From Doryteuthis pealeii (lineage: Eukaryota; Mollusca; Cephalopoda; Myopsida; Loliginidae), in assembly GCA_023376005.1 (NCBI GenBank), contig CM042147.1, positions 118,544,412 to 118,608,411 of the forward strand: a DNA stretch of 64,000 nt, given 5' to 3'. Below are positions 55,857 to 64,000 of the stretch, in pieces. The translations under genes were made by a program, and so were the position numbers. The stretch's first letter is position 1. Every line of letters begins with the position of its first letter. The notes beneath the pieces were generated by a model. It was not told the origin of the DNA. It saw nothing but the letters and a program-made list of their open reading frames with translations, and ran no database searches.

Positions 55857-58800
55857 AAATGTTACATCTAATAATTGTGGCCAAATTTGTAGAAATACTT
55901 TTTTTTTTAACCTTAGGGTGAGTTTGGACCTTTTGAAGCAGGAATGCCAACATCTGTCCCCCTGTGGTTGGCCGTTAATTTCAAACAAAGACGACGTGCA
56001 CGTATTCTGCCTCCAAGTTGGATGAATGTTGGTAAGAAAATATGGTTTTTGCATAAAATATTATTGTATTAGTATTACTATATATATACTGTCATATTAT
56101 ATAATAATTCATACTATATATGTTGAATTTTATTTTACGTGTGTGTATTATATATAATTAGCAAGACCTGTGGATATACCACAATGATAATTTAATTATT
56201 ACAATGTTTGATAGGTTTACTTAAGAGCTATTGCAAAATAGTTCAATTTGTAAGAAATATAATAATTTGGATTTAACTCTCACTCTTTTTTTTTTTTCTT
56301 TCTTTCCATCTTTCTATTATGTTTGATTGAAACAGATTAGCATTATCGCTTTTGTGCGCTCACCCCCTCTTTCTTTCTTTCTTATATTTTTTTTTTGTAT
56401 AGCATGTACTTTTTCTTCCCTTCCTTTCTTTATAATAAAAACAGAATGGTCCATTATTTAGCTGAGGTGATGACACTCATAATAAATAAGAATTCGGTGG
56501 ATAAGCAACACCAGATAATCAGGATTTACATTTTTGCATTTTATGTTGGGTGATTTGGACAGTCTCATTTTTAACCAGAGGTTGTTGCAAGATGATAATG
56601 GTTGTACTATTAATGAACTTGCCCTCACTAACTCAGCGTATGAGTAGCACAGGGATCTGTGTGGTAAAGTGAAGATCTGATGGTAGGTGTGGCGATCTGC
56701 CTCTTGGTCTAGTACTAGTGAAAAGGGGATAGATTCCCTCGCTGTCTGGCAAGATACCGACTTTAGGCCACCCCCGACGACTTAGTATATATAATTTGAA
56801 ACAAATGTGTCCAAATTCCCAGCCTCTGTTCAGCATCTCCATTCCTTTCTGATGAATGTTGAATGATATATATATATATTTACCAAACCCCTCCGCATGA
56901 GCAGGATGTGACACAAGGTCAATTTCTTAAGCGGAGTTCAACAGGTTTGAATTCAGAGTTTTCCTTCTCCTAGACCAGTTGCCTAACCAAGGTTAAAGAG
57001 CACAGTCTGCCTTACTATTTATCCATAGCTGGAGGGAGAGTAGGATTCATACCTTTCCCAAGGGTATTAGCGCAAAGTGAAATGCAATTACCACATCCAG
57101 GATTTGAACATGGGGCGACGAGTCCATTCCCATGACTTTAACCATTACACCACGCGCTTCTTGTTGAATGATATAAAATGTAATTTAGTTAGCTTAGTTT
57201 ATCCCTAAACCAGAGTTATGGGCTGTCAAGTGGGAATCAAACTTAGAAATGAATGGTCTGCTCTCTGAGATTTGCTAACTTTTACACTATGTGAGATTTA
57301 ATGCTTCCTCAAAAACAAATACAAAATAAGAAAAAAAAACAGATATATAAATATATAGATGATTATTTTGATTTTCATTTAAAAATATAATTAGGTTCCT
57401 ATGGGTACAGATACTACACTCTGATCCTTGACAGGGTGCATAAATACTACACTTTCATCTTGGTAGAAATGGAACCAAAAAAAGTCACACTGTTCTTTAT
57501 CAATCTAAGGATATGATTTTTATAGGTTTGTTACACAGCTAAAATGGCACATTGTAAGTGATGTTTTTTGATAGCACAATAACATTAAAATTTGACTTAG
57601 AGCTTCATTCAAAATGTTGACCATTCTCTAAAATTCCCTCTATTAACTCTCCGCCCTGTTGGCTGGGACGTTAGAATACACCTCTGCAGAGGGGTAAGAC
57701 TCCCCCAATGGGGCCACCTGTTGGCCGTGGGTGCCGACCCGTGATGCTTAAGGATAGAGCCCAGGTGGATGAGCAGTTCATGACATGCAATACTCCACTT
57801 TGGCCCTATCTTGGGCTAGACGGGCGGTCGGAGAGGCCCCTCCGATCAATCGGCTGGTCACGTCAACCTAGCACCTATATGATTTTCCCAACCCTATTGC
57901 CCTTATGGCAAGCCCCAACCCTTTTATCATATGGTGCTAGAAGGCGGTGGCTGCGGGTCTACATGTCCTGGGAATGACGTTAAACTCTATCTGATGGTGA
58001 GGTTCCAGTTTTGGAGGTTTGGGGAATGTGGAGCACCCCTTCATCACCATTGCTCCCAGGTCCACTCTGACCCGGAGTGGTAGTACCTGTTAGGGTCCCA
58101 TCTATGGGTTAAATAGAAAAACGGAAGTTGATAAACAAAATTGTATTATCCATTAAGAATTGATTTATTTCAAAACTTTATCGGCATTAGATGACCCACT
58201 GAGGTTGATATGCCGTAAAACTAAACAAACCAAACCAAATCTATTAACTCTTAAAATCCTGTTGAGAAATTTTTAAAGTCCAGAGCCCCATTTCTATAAG
58301 GATTTATCAAAAATGGCTAAAAATGGCCTTTTTCATTTAAAGTTACCTGTTATTTCCCTTTAATCAAAGACTTTTAAATATGTTTAATATTATATTTAAA
58401 CAAAGGCTATCATTTGGGGTAGATTAGGAAAATAAATGTAACTTCTGGCCAGGTGGTATGAGGTGGTATAGGACGTTAAGAGTTAAAGATATGAGTTATT
58501 TTTATTGTGCCTTTTTGATAAGATCTCCATTGTTCCGGGTGGGGGCACTTCTTCACTAAACATGTGCATCTTTTTTCTATGATTTTTGGCTGTTAATTCC
58601 AATGTTAACCATCATTATAATAATGTTTCATTCACAAAGAAAGACAAGGTATTAGTGTTAGTGTGTTTATATATACTAGACAAAATGTGACCCATTGGGT
58701 CACCCATTCAGCTCTGGGTAGATAATTGAGATTAGGGAAAAGCGAGTTTGCAAAGTGAAAAATATTTTTAAAAATATAAATAATAATAAATACGGCTGGA

Positions 58801-59233
58801 CAAAACATTAAAATCATTTTGTATGTTAAGCTTTCTGAGAAAGGGAATGTTTGACATCTTGTGAAATTTAACATAGAATTTCAAATTCTCCCACTTGTGT
58901 AATGCCATTTTGTTTAGGATAGGTATAATTAACAACACAGGAACATGTATCATACATCAAAATGAAGCTGGTCCTCTGTGGATCACATCCCTACTTCTCC
59001 ACCATCATTGGGAAAAAAAGTGATAGGCAGAAAGTAAAGTAAGAGATTGGTCAGTTTTTGACTTAATTGCAAATTACGACTAATTAGAACCAATGAAAAC
59101 AGATTTTTTTTTTCAAACATTATTCAAGCTTAAAAGTCAGGAATAATTTAGTATAATTTTCATGTTATTAAACTAAATAGGAAAAAAGCCTTCGGGAACC
59201 AAAAGTTGATTTGCTCAGCTTTAGTATAATAGT

Positions 59234-59273
<40 letters not shown>

Positions 59274-61129
59274 GATTTTTGTTACAGAGGACTTGCAGAT
59301 GAAGAAACAAGAAGAAATGGACAGTAAATTCTTTACTAAGATGCCTTGCCCTCATTACATTGAAGTTGCTCAGCTTCTACTGAAATAGTAGGTTTTTTTC
59401 ATACTCTTAATTTTTTGTTATTAAATCAAATGCTTTTTTTTTTTTTTAATCTGTTTTTTATTTATTTTATGCTATCTATTACTGTTGGTATAAGCACAAA
59501 AGATTTTTTTTTTTTTAAATAAAAAACTATTGAATAAAATGTCACATAAAAATTAATATATGGACTTCATAAAATAAAGATTTTCATTAAAAGATTTTTT
59601 TTTAAATTTGTTAATTAATTTTTAAAGTTCATATGTTAATTTTACAAAGAATTTACATTTTCAGACTAATTTATTAGTTTTTGGAGCTCTTCACAGAATT
59701 GCGTCCTGGCCTCCTGCCATAAAAAATGCTAAGCGGTGCCAGCTCAAAAAAAAATATCCCTAGCTGAAGTGGTGCCTGCTGAAAAAAACAAGCAGCACTT
59801 AAGGCATTTTTCCCGAAAAGTTAATGTGATATTTACTCCCCAGTCTTTTTTCGACAAGTAAATATTTTAATCCTTCTCTTTTAAATATATGGGGGTGGGG
59901 CTAAATATTTACATTTAATTGTTGATAAAAATATGGCTTACTTTTAACACCTTCAAACCACTAAAAAAAAAGGCATTTGTCGATAAAAACGCCTTCAATT
60001 CGCTAAAAAAGTTTGTTTTTTTTTTTTTAGTATTTTCATTTCATTTTAATATCTTTGTTTTTCAACAATCAATTACAAATAAAAAAAATCTTCAGCTAGG
60101 GACTTTTTTTTGAGCTGGCACCGCTTAGTGTTTTTTAAGGCAGGAGGTCGGGACACAATTCTACAAAGAGCCCAGAGTTTTTTTTTTCATTAAAAGAAAA
60201 CAACCTTTTTTTGTTTTTTCATGTTAACATCATTGCCTGAAAAATCTCTTTTCTTTTTTTCTTATAAATAATTTGGTGTTAAAAAAAAGATTGTTTTGTT
60301 TTATTATTATAACTAGTGCCCAAGAAGATATTCCAAAAGCTGATGAAGTAAAAACTTTAATCAAAGATATCTGGGATCTTCGAGTGGCCAAACTTCGGAG
60401 CAGTATTGACACCTTAATCAAAAGTGAAGCCACACATGCTAAGGTAAAATTTTCAATCATTATTTCCACTTTCCTTTCATTTAATAATAGAATACACTTA
60501 AATTGGCTCTAAATAATTGGTTCAATTGTACTAGGGTTAGTCAAAAAGTAATGCCATTTTGTTTAGGACAGGTATTGTTACCAACACGGAAACATATATC
60601 ATACATCAAAATGAAGCTGGTCCTCTGGATCACATCCTTGTTTCTCTCAGTAACAATGTTCCACCTTTGAATGAGAGTATCTATCCCATCCCTGTAAAAT
60701 TCTGTTGACTGTTCTTTGAGCCACTTCTTGAATATTATTTGGATATAACTTTACAGCTACCCTTGGACACTTTAATGTTTAATGATTACATTTAATTGAA
60801 CAATAATTTTAGAGTTTGCCAATAAAGAAGAAATTCACTCATCCTCTAATAGTTTAGGATTTCATTTTACTAAGCATTTCATTAACAAATATATTAATTC
60901 ATGATATTTGTTGGATTCTAACATCTTCAACACTTGGCAAAGACGGTAATCTGAGTATTAGCTACATAAATGAAAGTAATCTCCCCTTGTTTGTTTCACT
61001 TTGAGGAAGCCATGTTTTGGTCGGCCATTTTCATTTCACCGTAAATCGACATTGAAAATACAAATTTGTTTGAATCAATACAACTGTATGTTTTAACACA
61101 AAAATATCATAAAATGTGTTTGGCTAGGA

Positions 61130-61183
<54 letters not shown>

Positions 61184-62062
61184 CAGCTTTCTAAAATTAT
61201 GTTCTATGTATAATAGTATATAGGGTACACACCTAATAACTCTCTCCCTTAAACAAGGACCATAGTGAAGGTTAAATATTAGCTTATTTCCATGAATATA
61301 TATATATAACCATTTGTAAAAGAGATATATATCCTATCACTGATATTGAGCACTCTTTATTTATAGTTATAGAAAACTTATCTATCTATAACAAATTAAT
61401 CACTATTGCAATTTAAAAAAAAAATTTTAATCACTGTTGCAATTTAAAAAAAAATTTTTTTAGTGTATTTCTGTCATGTGCTATTGACACATTTTGAGTT
61501 CTAAAATTTAAAAACTGACAATCTAGCTATAATTGTTTTTCTAGTTTTTTTAGTGTATTTCTGTCATGTGCTATTGACACATTTTGAGTTCTAAAAGTCA
61601 TTTTCATTTAAAAAAAAAAAAAAAAAAAAAAACTGACAGACAAAATTTTTTTCTAGCTAAATCACCTGACTAAATTTTTTTAGTGTATTTCTGTCATGTG
61701 CTATTGACACATTTCGAGTTCTAAAAGTCTGGTATAATTATTTGAGATTTTCATTTAAAAAAAAAAAAAAAAAAAAACTGACAAAGGCCTGACTAAATTT
61801 TTAGTGTATTTCTGTCATGTGCTATTGACACATTTTGAGTTCTAAAGTCTGGTATAATTATTGAGATTTTCATTTAAAAAAAAAAAAAAAAAACTGACAA
61901 CCTGGCTATGATTGATTTTGTTTATTTTTGTTCTAGCTGAATCACCTGACTTTAATGGAGATCAATTCTGTACGTCCCGTCCTAACAAGTGCTATGGATC
62001 AAATGCATATACTTCGAACCAACATTCACCATCAGGAAACTGCTTCTTCCCAAGATCCTTAA
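52331..62062 (+). CDS. GINS2: DNA replication complex GINS subunit 2 (PSF2)
   Basis: PSF2 joins Sld5, PSF1 and PSF3 in GINS, which with Cdc45 and Mcm2-7 forms the CMG replicative helicase in the nucleus. Five coding exons: 52331-52444, 55917-56031, 59288-59387, 60317-60443 and 61937-62062; all introns are GT-AG and the phases fit. The product has 193 residues from the first ATG, or 185 from the ATG at 52355, the length I recall for the human protein. That second Met starts the familiar [12 protein letters not shown] block, so it is the likelier start; the first adds eight residues. Further family blocks are [28 protein letters not shown] ([19 protein letters not shown]), [15 protein letters not shown] and [13 protein letters not shown]. 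The N-terminal beta (B) domain is followed by the helical A domain, the usual PSF2 order. No stops or frameshifts. Introns are filled with repeats. Confidence 0.97.
53048..53470. mobile_element. F3 foldback element in GINS2 intron 1
   Basis: GCGGAGTTCCGTCCCGGCTT at the left and the inverse of GGCCGGGACGTAACTCTGC at the right. Inner arms GATTGAAGTCCGTACCCGAA and inverse. The loop holds CCCTAAC-type runs near 53205 and 53345. Confidence 0.8.
53868..54350 (+). repeat. R3 fragment split by a MITE
   Basis: R3 text runs from GGTGAGTCTCCATTTCTGG to GTTAGGGTTCCATC (53967) and resumes at 54324 with GTTCCATCTTTGGATTAAAT. Confidence 0.75.
53968..54323. mobile_element. hAT-like MITE inside R3, GINS2 intron 1
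   Basis: Flanked by an exact 8-bp duplication GTTCCATC (53960-53967; 54324-54331). Ends AGTACCATTATAG and the inverse of CTATAACGGCACT. A second inner inverted pair is TATAGTATGTGGCCTA and its inverse near 54275. Confidence 0.85.
54618..54660. repeat. (TA)n microsatellite
   Basis: TA run bordering the repeat at 54661. Confidence 0.97.
54661..54990. repeat. Repeat shared with 35515-35800, inverted
   Basis: CAGTGATGCTGATAGCTTTT at the left, GGACACATACCTATCAGCAT at the right; the outer GATGCTGATAG phrases face each other as inverted ends. Confidence 0.65.
54988..55075. repeat. (CT)n(TA)n(GA)n palindromic microsatellite
   Basis: CT units, about 18 TA units and then GA units form a near-perfect inverted repeat, flanked by CAGCATCT and its continuation ATATGCTGATAGG. 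Confidence 0.95.
55143..55420 (+). repeat. SINE-B, copy 11
   Basis: Head GCATTAAGGTTAGTCG and AGTTCAAATCCTAGACG, body to GAAGGGTTGGTAAAA. GINS2 intron 1, sense strand. Confidence 0.82.
55455..55715. repeat. Palindrome around (TA)n
   Basis: GTGACAAAGGAACATTCATG and its inverse bracket GGTTTCATGCGAGGCAATTG and its inverse. The centre is (TA)n. CCTGACAATTGCC...GAAAC on the minus strand resembles a decayed HHR-like core. Confidence 0.7.
55824..55853. repeat. (TA)n microsatellite
   Basis: TA run 63 bases before GINS2 exon 2. Confidence 0.95.
55917..56031 (+). CDS. GINS2: GINS2 exon 2
   Basis: Acceptor CCTTAG, donor GTAAGA, ends in phase 1. Encodes [20 protein letters not shown] and the basic stretch [14 protein letters not shown]. 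Confidence 0.97.
56160..56610 (+). repeat. Interspersed repeat, partner of 7262-7912
   Basis: Shares AGACCTGTGGATA-type start, GTTTACTTAAGAGCTATTGC and CTCATTTTTAACCAGAGGTT with the inverse of 7262-7912; shorter centre. Confidence 0.55.
56618..56785 (+). repeat. SINE-A, 5'-truncated
   Basis: Begins CCCTCACTAACTCAGCGTAT; body to AGGCCACCCCCGACGACTT. Confidence 0.8.
56879..57162 (-). repeat. SINE-B, copy 12
   Basis: Full inverse copy ending ACCATTACACCACGCGCTTC, followed by GTTGAATGATATA. The same GTTGAATGATATA precedes it at about 56856, a 13-base target duplication. Confidence 0.88.
57640..58240 (+). repeat. R3 repeat, most complete copy
   Basis: From about TTAACTCTCCGCCCTGTTGG through GACCCGTGATGCTTAAGG, CACTTTGGCCCTATCTTGG, GATCAATCGGCTGGTCACGT, GGGAATGACGTTAAACTCT and GGTCCCATCTATGGGTTAAA to the AAACAAACCAAACC tail. 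No coding frame recognised; class uncertain. Confidence 0.8.
58248..58482 (+). mobile_element. piggyBac-type MITE, copy 3
   Basis: CTCTTAAAATCCTG to AGGACGTTAAGAG, with TTAA at 58244-58247 and 58483-58486. It begins a few bases after the R3 tail. Confidence 0.88.
58676..59236 (-). mobile_element. Helitron, minus strand, GINS2 intron 2
   Basis: On the minus strand it starts TCTACTATTATACTAAAGC after A and ends CTAG (58679-58676) before T. A seven-base hairpin GTGACCC/GGGTCAC (58687-58703) lies seven bases before the end. It ends 51 bases before exon 3. Contains a fragment (TAATGCCATTTTGTTTAGGA near 58901) also seen at 60552. Confidence 0.85.
59237..59275. repeat. (TA)n before the exon 3 acceptor
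   Basis: TA run ending 12 bases before exon 3; the acceptor follows after GATTTTTGTTACAG. Confidence 0.95.
59288..59387 (+). CDS. GINS2: GINS2 exon 3
   Basis: Acceptor GTTACAG, donor GTAGGT after TA, so the codon TAT is completed by exon 4. Choosing this donor gives [14 protein letters not shown] without gap against the family. Encodes [16 protein letters not shown]. Confidence 0.95.
59684..60174. mobile_element. F3 foldback element in GINS2 intron 3
   Basis: GAATTGCGTCCTGGCCTCCT at the left and the inverse of AGGAGGTCGGGACACAATTC at the right; inner arms GCTAAGCGGTGCCAGCTC and inverse. Confidence 0.8.
60317..60443 (+). CDS. GINS2: GINS2 exon 4
   Basis: Acceptor AACTAG, donor GTAAAA, enters in phase 2 and leaves in phase 0. 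Encodes [18 protein letters not shown] and the following A-domain helix. An open frame read past the donor is intronic. Confidence 0.96.
60530..60735 (-). repeat. Transposon-like fragment in GINS2 intron 4
   Basis: Begins GGGTTAGTCAAAAAGTAATG, an end common in mariner-like elements. The next 100 bases match a piece inside the Helitron at 58890-58980. A minus frame reads [14 protein letters not shown]; the family is unclear. Confidence 0.4.
60945..61122 (+). repeat. F1 half-copy in GINS2 intron 4
   Basis: GGTAATCTGAGTATTAGC through GTTTTGGTCGGCCATTTTCA to AAATGTGTTTG; only the left arm remains. (TA)n follows at 61136-61182. Confidence 0.75.
61184..61310 (+). repeat. Direct repeat, upstream of exon 5
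   Basis: ATAGTATATAGGGTACACAC to TTAGCTTATTTCCATGAATA, repeated at 62583-62700 downstream of exon 5. Confidence 0.75.
61450..61908 (+). repeat. Tandem repeat in GINS2 intron 4
   Basis: TAGTGTATTTCTGTCATGTG starts units at 61461, 61551, 61681 and 61802 (spacing 90, 130, 121), each with GAGTTCTAAAA and later units with long A-runs and AACTGACA. It ends about 30 bases before exon 5. Confidence 0.9.
61937..62062 (+). CDS. GINS2: GINS2 exon 5 and stop
   Basis: Acceptor TTCTAG. 41 codons, [20 protein letters not shown] to a polar tail, then TAA at 62060-62062. The tail ends ETASSQDP, like the Ser/Gln-rich end known in animal homologues. Confidence 0.96.
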   Translation: MNHLTLMEINSVRPVLTSAMDQMHILRTNIHHQETASSQDP

Positions 62063-62200
62063 AAGAAAAGGAGACAAAACCCAAGAAAGTTATTTCTTTT
62101 TTCTTGCTTTTATTTTAAAACATTCTATATAAAGAGTTATTGATTTCAATGTATTAATTGGTTATGTTCAATTATTAAACCAGGGCATTTGTCTGTTAAT
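62063..62200 (+). terminator. GINS2: GINS2 3' UTR with probable poly(A) signal
   Basis: ATTAAA at 62174-62179 is the first common poly(A) hexamer variant after the stop, about 110 bases downstream, followed by GT/T-rich sequence (TTTGTCTGTTAATG). No AATAAA lies nearer. Confidence 0.5.
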
Positions 62201-62255
62201 GTTATTACTATATCTAATATTGGTTTCACTTTTACCTTCCATGGCTTATTGATAA

Positions 62256-62560
62256 TGAAATTTATTGTGTACAGTGCTCAGGTGTACCACAACTCATAAA
62301 AGTCTCATGTCAAGTACACAGAATAATGTATTAGTGTCAGAAACATGGACAGTTTACAGTAGTAATATGCATGTATGTGTGTGCATATGTGTGTGGAGAG
62401 GGGCATCAGGTATAGTATCGGCGGACTACAGGAAGCATGGAGGCTTTGAAAGAATCAGTGTTTCGGCAGCCTACAACAGATGCGGGCAGTTTATTCCATG
62501 CCTCCGCAATTCTGAGCGTGAAAAAATGTTTCCAAAAATCACGTGAGTCTCAGCTTCTGG
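62256..62560 (-). mobile_element. LINE 3' end, 5'-truncated
   Basis: Third copy of the 35093-35550 family, tail to tail with GINS2. Minus-strand peptide remnants match the HFF..R....AWN.LP region only partly. Confidence 0.75.
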
Positions 62561-62582
62561 TTTATTGATATTGTTAATGAAA

Positions 62583-62675
62583 GTATATATAATAGTATAT
62601 AGGTTACACACCTAATAACCTCTCTCCCTTAAACAAGGACCATAGTCAAGGTTAAATATTAGCTTATTTCCATGA

Positions 62676-62700
<25 letters not shown>
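62583..62700 (+). repeat. Direct repeat, downstream of exon 5
   Basis: Second copy of 61184-61310 (TTAAACAAGGACCATAGTCA), also ending in (TA)n. Confidence 0.75.
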
Positions 62701-62709
<9 letters not shown>

Positions 62710-62718
62710 AATAAATAA

Positions 62719-62945
62719 AGGGCTGTTTTAGCTTAATCGGTAGAGCGTCTGACTAGGAAAACAAGGTTCCGAGTTTGATACTAGCCCTCGCCAACTCAGC
62801 GTATGAGTAACACAGATCTGTGCGGTAAAGTGGGGAGCCTCAGATGCCAAAAACAATCTCCTTAGTTTAGTGCTGCTAGTGAAAAGGGGATAGACTCCCT
62901 CATTGTCAGGCTGATACCGACTTTAGGCCACCCCAATGACTATAC
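62719..62945 (+). repeat. SINE-A, copy 5
   Basis: Head TTTAGCTTAATCGGTAGAGC and GTTTGATACTAGC, body to AGGCCACCCCAATGACT; preceded by (TA)n. Confidence 0.85.
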
Positions 62946-62949
62946 TTAC

Positions 62950-64000
62950 TAATAAATATAGCACACTTTATCAATATTACACCGTTTCACAATTTTTACC
63001 TAGTGTAACGAATTTTGTTAATTTATTCACAACACCACAATGTTTGACTAGTTTTGCTCTTCATTTGGCTTTTGGTTCAAAATCCCACAACAGGTTTAAT
63101 ATATACACTTATTCTGATAATAATAATAATATTAAAAAGATGGAGGTTAATAAAAATGACCTTTCTGAGTATAGAATAAGAAGAATACTTATATGTAAGG
63201 TTTTTGATTGAAAGCTTTAATTTTATGGGATAAATTCACTTTTCCCTTGACAAATGGTCAGAGTTGGTGAATTTCAGATGAATCACCCTCCCAGAAATAA
63301 AATTATATGCCAAAAATATTGAAAGGATAGTTCTTGTAAAAGAAAAAAAAGATATATATGAATTAGCACTTTTGCTAAGATTGAGCCAACTTTTAAATAA
63401 GTAAAACAAAACTAGTGTATTTGTTTACTGATGTGAATTTCTAAAATGTATTTTTTTTTTTTTTTTTTTTTTTAATATTACGCCCTCTTTTCATCTGAGT
63501 AATTTAAGATTTTAGTTAACAAATTCAGTGAGAAACAGAGGAGCCAATTCATTTGTAAATCTGTCATTTATAACAGAAACTATCAGAGAAAGTAGAGTAT
63601 CTGTGTAAATCCCAGAGGGTGCCATATTTTCTAAGGAGATGGCAATAGGAAGTATTGTTTACAGCTGCAACTTTTTCAAATTTTTATGATGGGTCTTTTC
63701 ATGTCCTAGAAGACTATCAGCATGACTTTCTTTACTGACCACTTTACCTGGAACATTTTCTTTACTAGAGATTCATTGTTTTCATTCTATGGACTGTCAT
63801 TTTGACTCAGGCTTGGTAAATCCATGTTTATCCTCTTTGTAAACAAGATTTTGACTCACATTCTGAAAATTCATCCTGGTTTGCACTTCTCATACTTTGA
63901 TGACTAAGCACTGTTTGAATAGCCTTAAAACATTTTTGCTATATACCAATTCCAAATAATAGAGTTTACATTTATGGAAAAAAAAAAAAAATGCGTTTTT
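62950..64000. other. No supported gene
   Basis: AT-rich DNA with a poly-T tract at 63451-63473 and an A-run near 63978. A 91-codon frame at 62936-63211 starts inside the SINE and has low-complexity Asn content; not supported. Confidence 0.5.

Noticed and set aside
55854..56054. 66-codon minus-strand frame
   Set aside because: Antisense to GINS2 exon 2.
61912..62118. 68-codon plus-strand frame over exon 5
   Set aside because: A different frame from GINS2; the spliced frame gives the conserved C-terminus.
62936..63211. 91-codon plus-strand frame
   Set aside because: Starts within a SINE and has Asn-rich low complexity; no domain or exon signals.

Overview
The window looks like a stretch of a large, AT-rich animal genome packed with repeats. 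Only one protein-coding gene can be supported with confidence: GINS2 (PSF2), a subunit of the GINS replication complex, in five exons on the + strand between 52331 and 62062. Spliced introns, non-LTR and Ty3/gypsy-type fragments, tRNA-derived SINEs, Helitrons, piggyBac-, hAT- and mariner-like remnants and abundant (TA)n exclude a prokaryote. The SINE families (tRNA-like heads followed by long unique bodies) resemble those I associate with cephalopod molluscs, so an octopus-like genome is my best guess. That is inference, not proof.

Layout. 1-10 kb: Helitrons, foldback MITEs, a piggyBac-type MITE, the first hammerhead-like repeats, and the first SINEs. 10-20 kb: a Ty3/gypsy remnant, a Helitron, many SINE copies, a three-armed inverted repeat, a broken LINE reverse-transcriptase tail (17.7-18.2 kb) and a SINE-in-MITE-in-repeat nest (18.9-19.5 kb). 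20-31 kb: a LINE 5' fragment with a GC-rich chain of hairpins, a Helitron, SINEs, a mariner-like tail, a possible LTR, and clustered palindromes around (TA)n tracts. 31-45 kb: mostly AT-rich gene-free DNA with a 1.3 kb (TAA)n field, LINE 3' ends, foldback elements, one possible unidentified exon (34.5 kb) and an unexplained CpG-richer open-frame island (44.6-45.0 kb). 45-52 kb: more palindromic repeats, an internally deleted Tc1/mariner element, a Helitron, a tandem array and a 1.6 kb foldback element. 52.1-62.2 kb: GINS2, with a compact promoter carrying E-box-, ETS-, CRE/ATF- and E2F-like sites. Its introns hold most of the repeat families seen elsewhere. 62.2-64 kb: a LINE 3' end, a SINE and AT-rich DNA.

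The signal most worth pursuing is a recurrent RNA-like motif in at least eight divergent loci. It reads CTGANGA, one extra nucleotide, a hairpin, GAAA, and then (at several loci) a second hairpin or short pairing ending in NUH. This is the order of a hammerhead ribozyme core, as known from Penelope-like retroelements, but with a consistent extra nucleotide before stem II. The loci sit beside (TA)n tracts, often as inverted pairs.

Family names used below (SINE-A, SINE-B, SINE-C, R3, R5, F1-F5, HHR-like A-H) are local labels. All coordinates were read by eye, so repeat edges are approximate by a few bases unless a target-site duplication is quoted.
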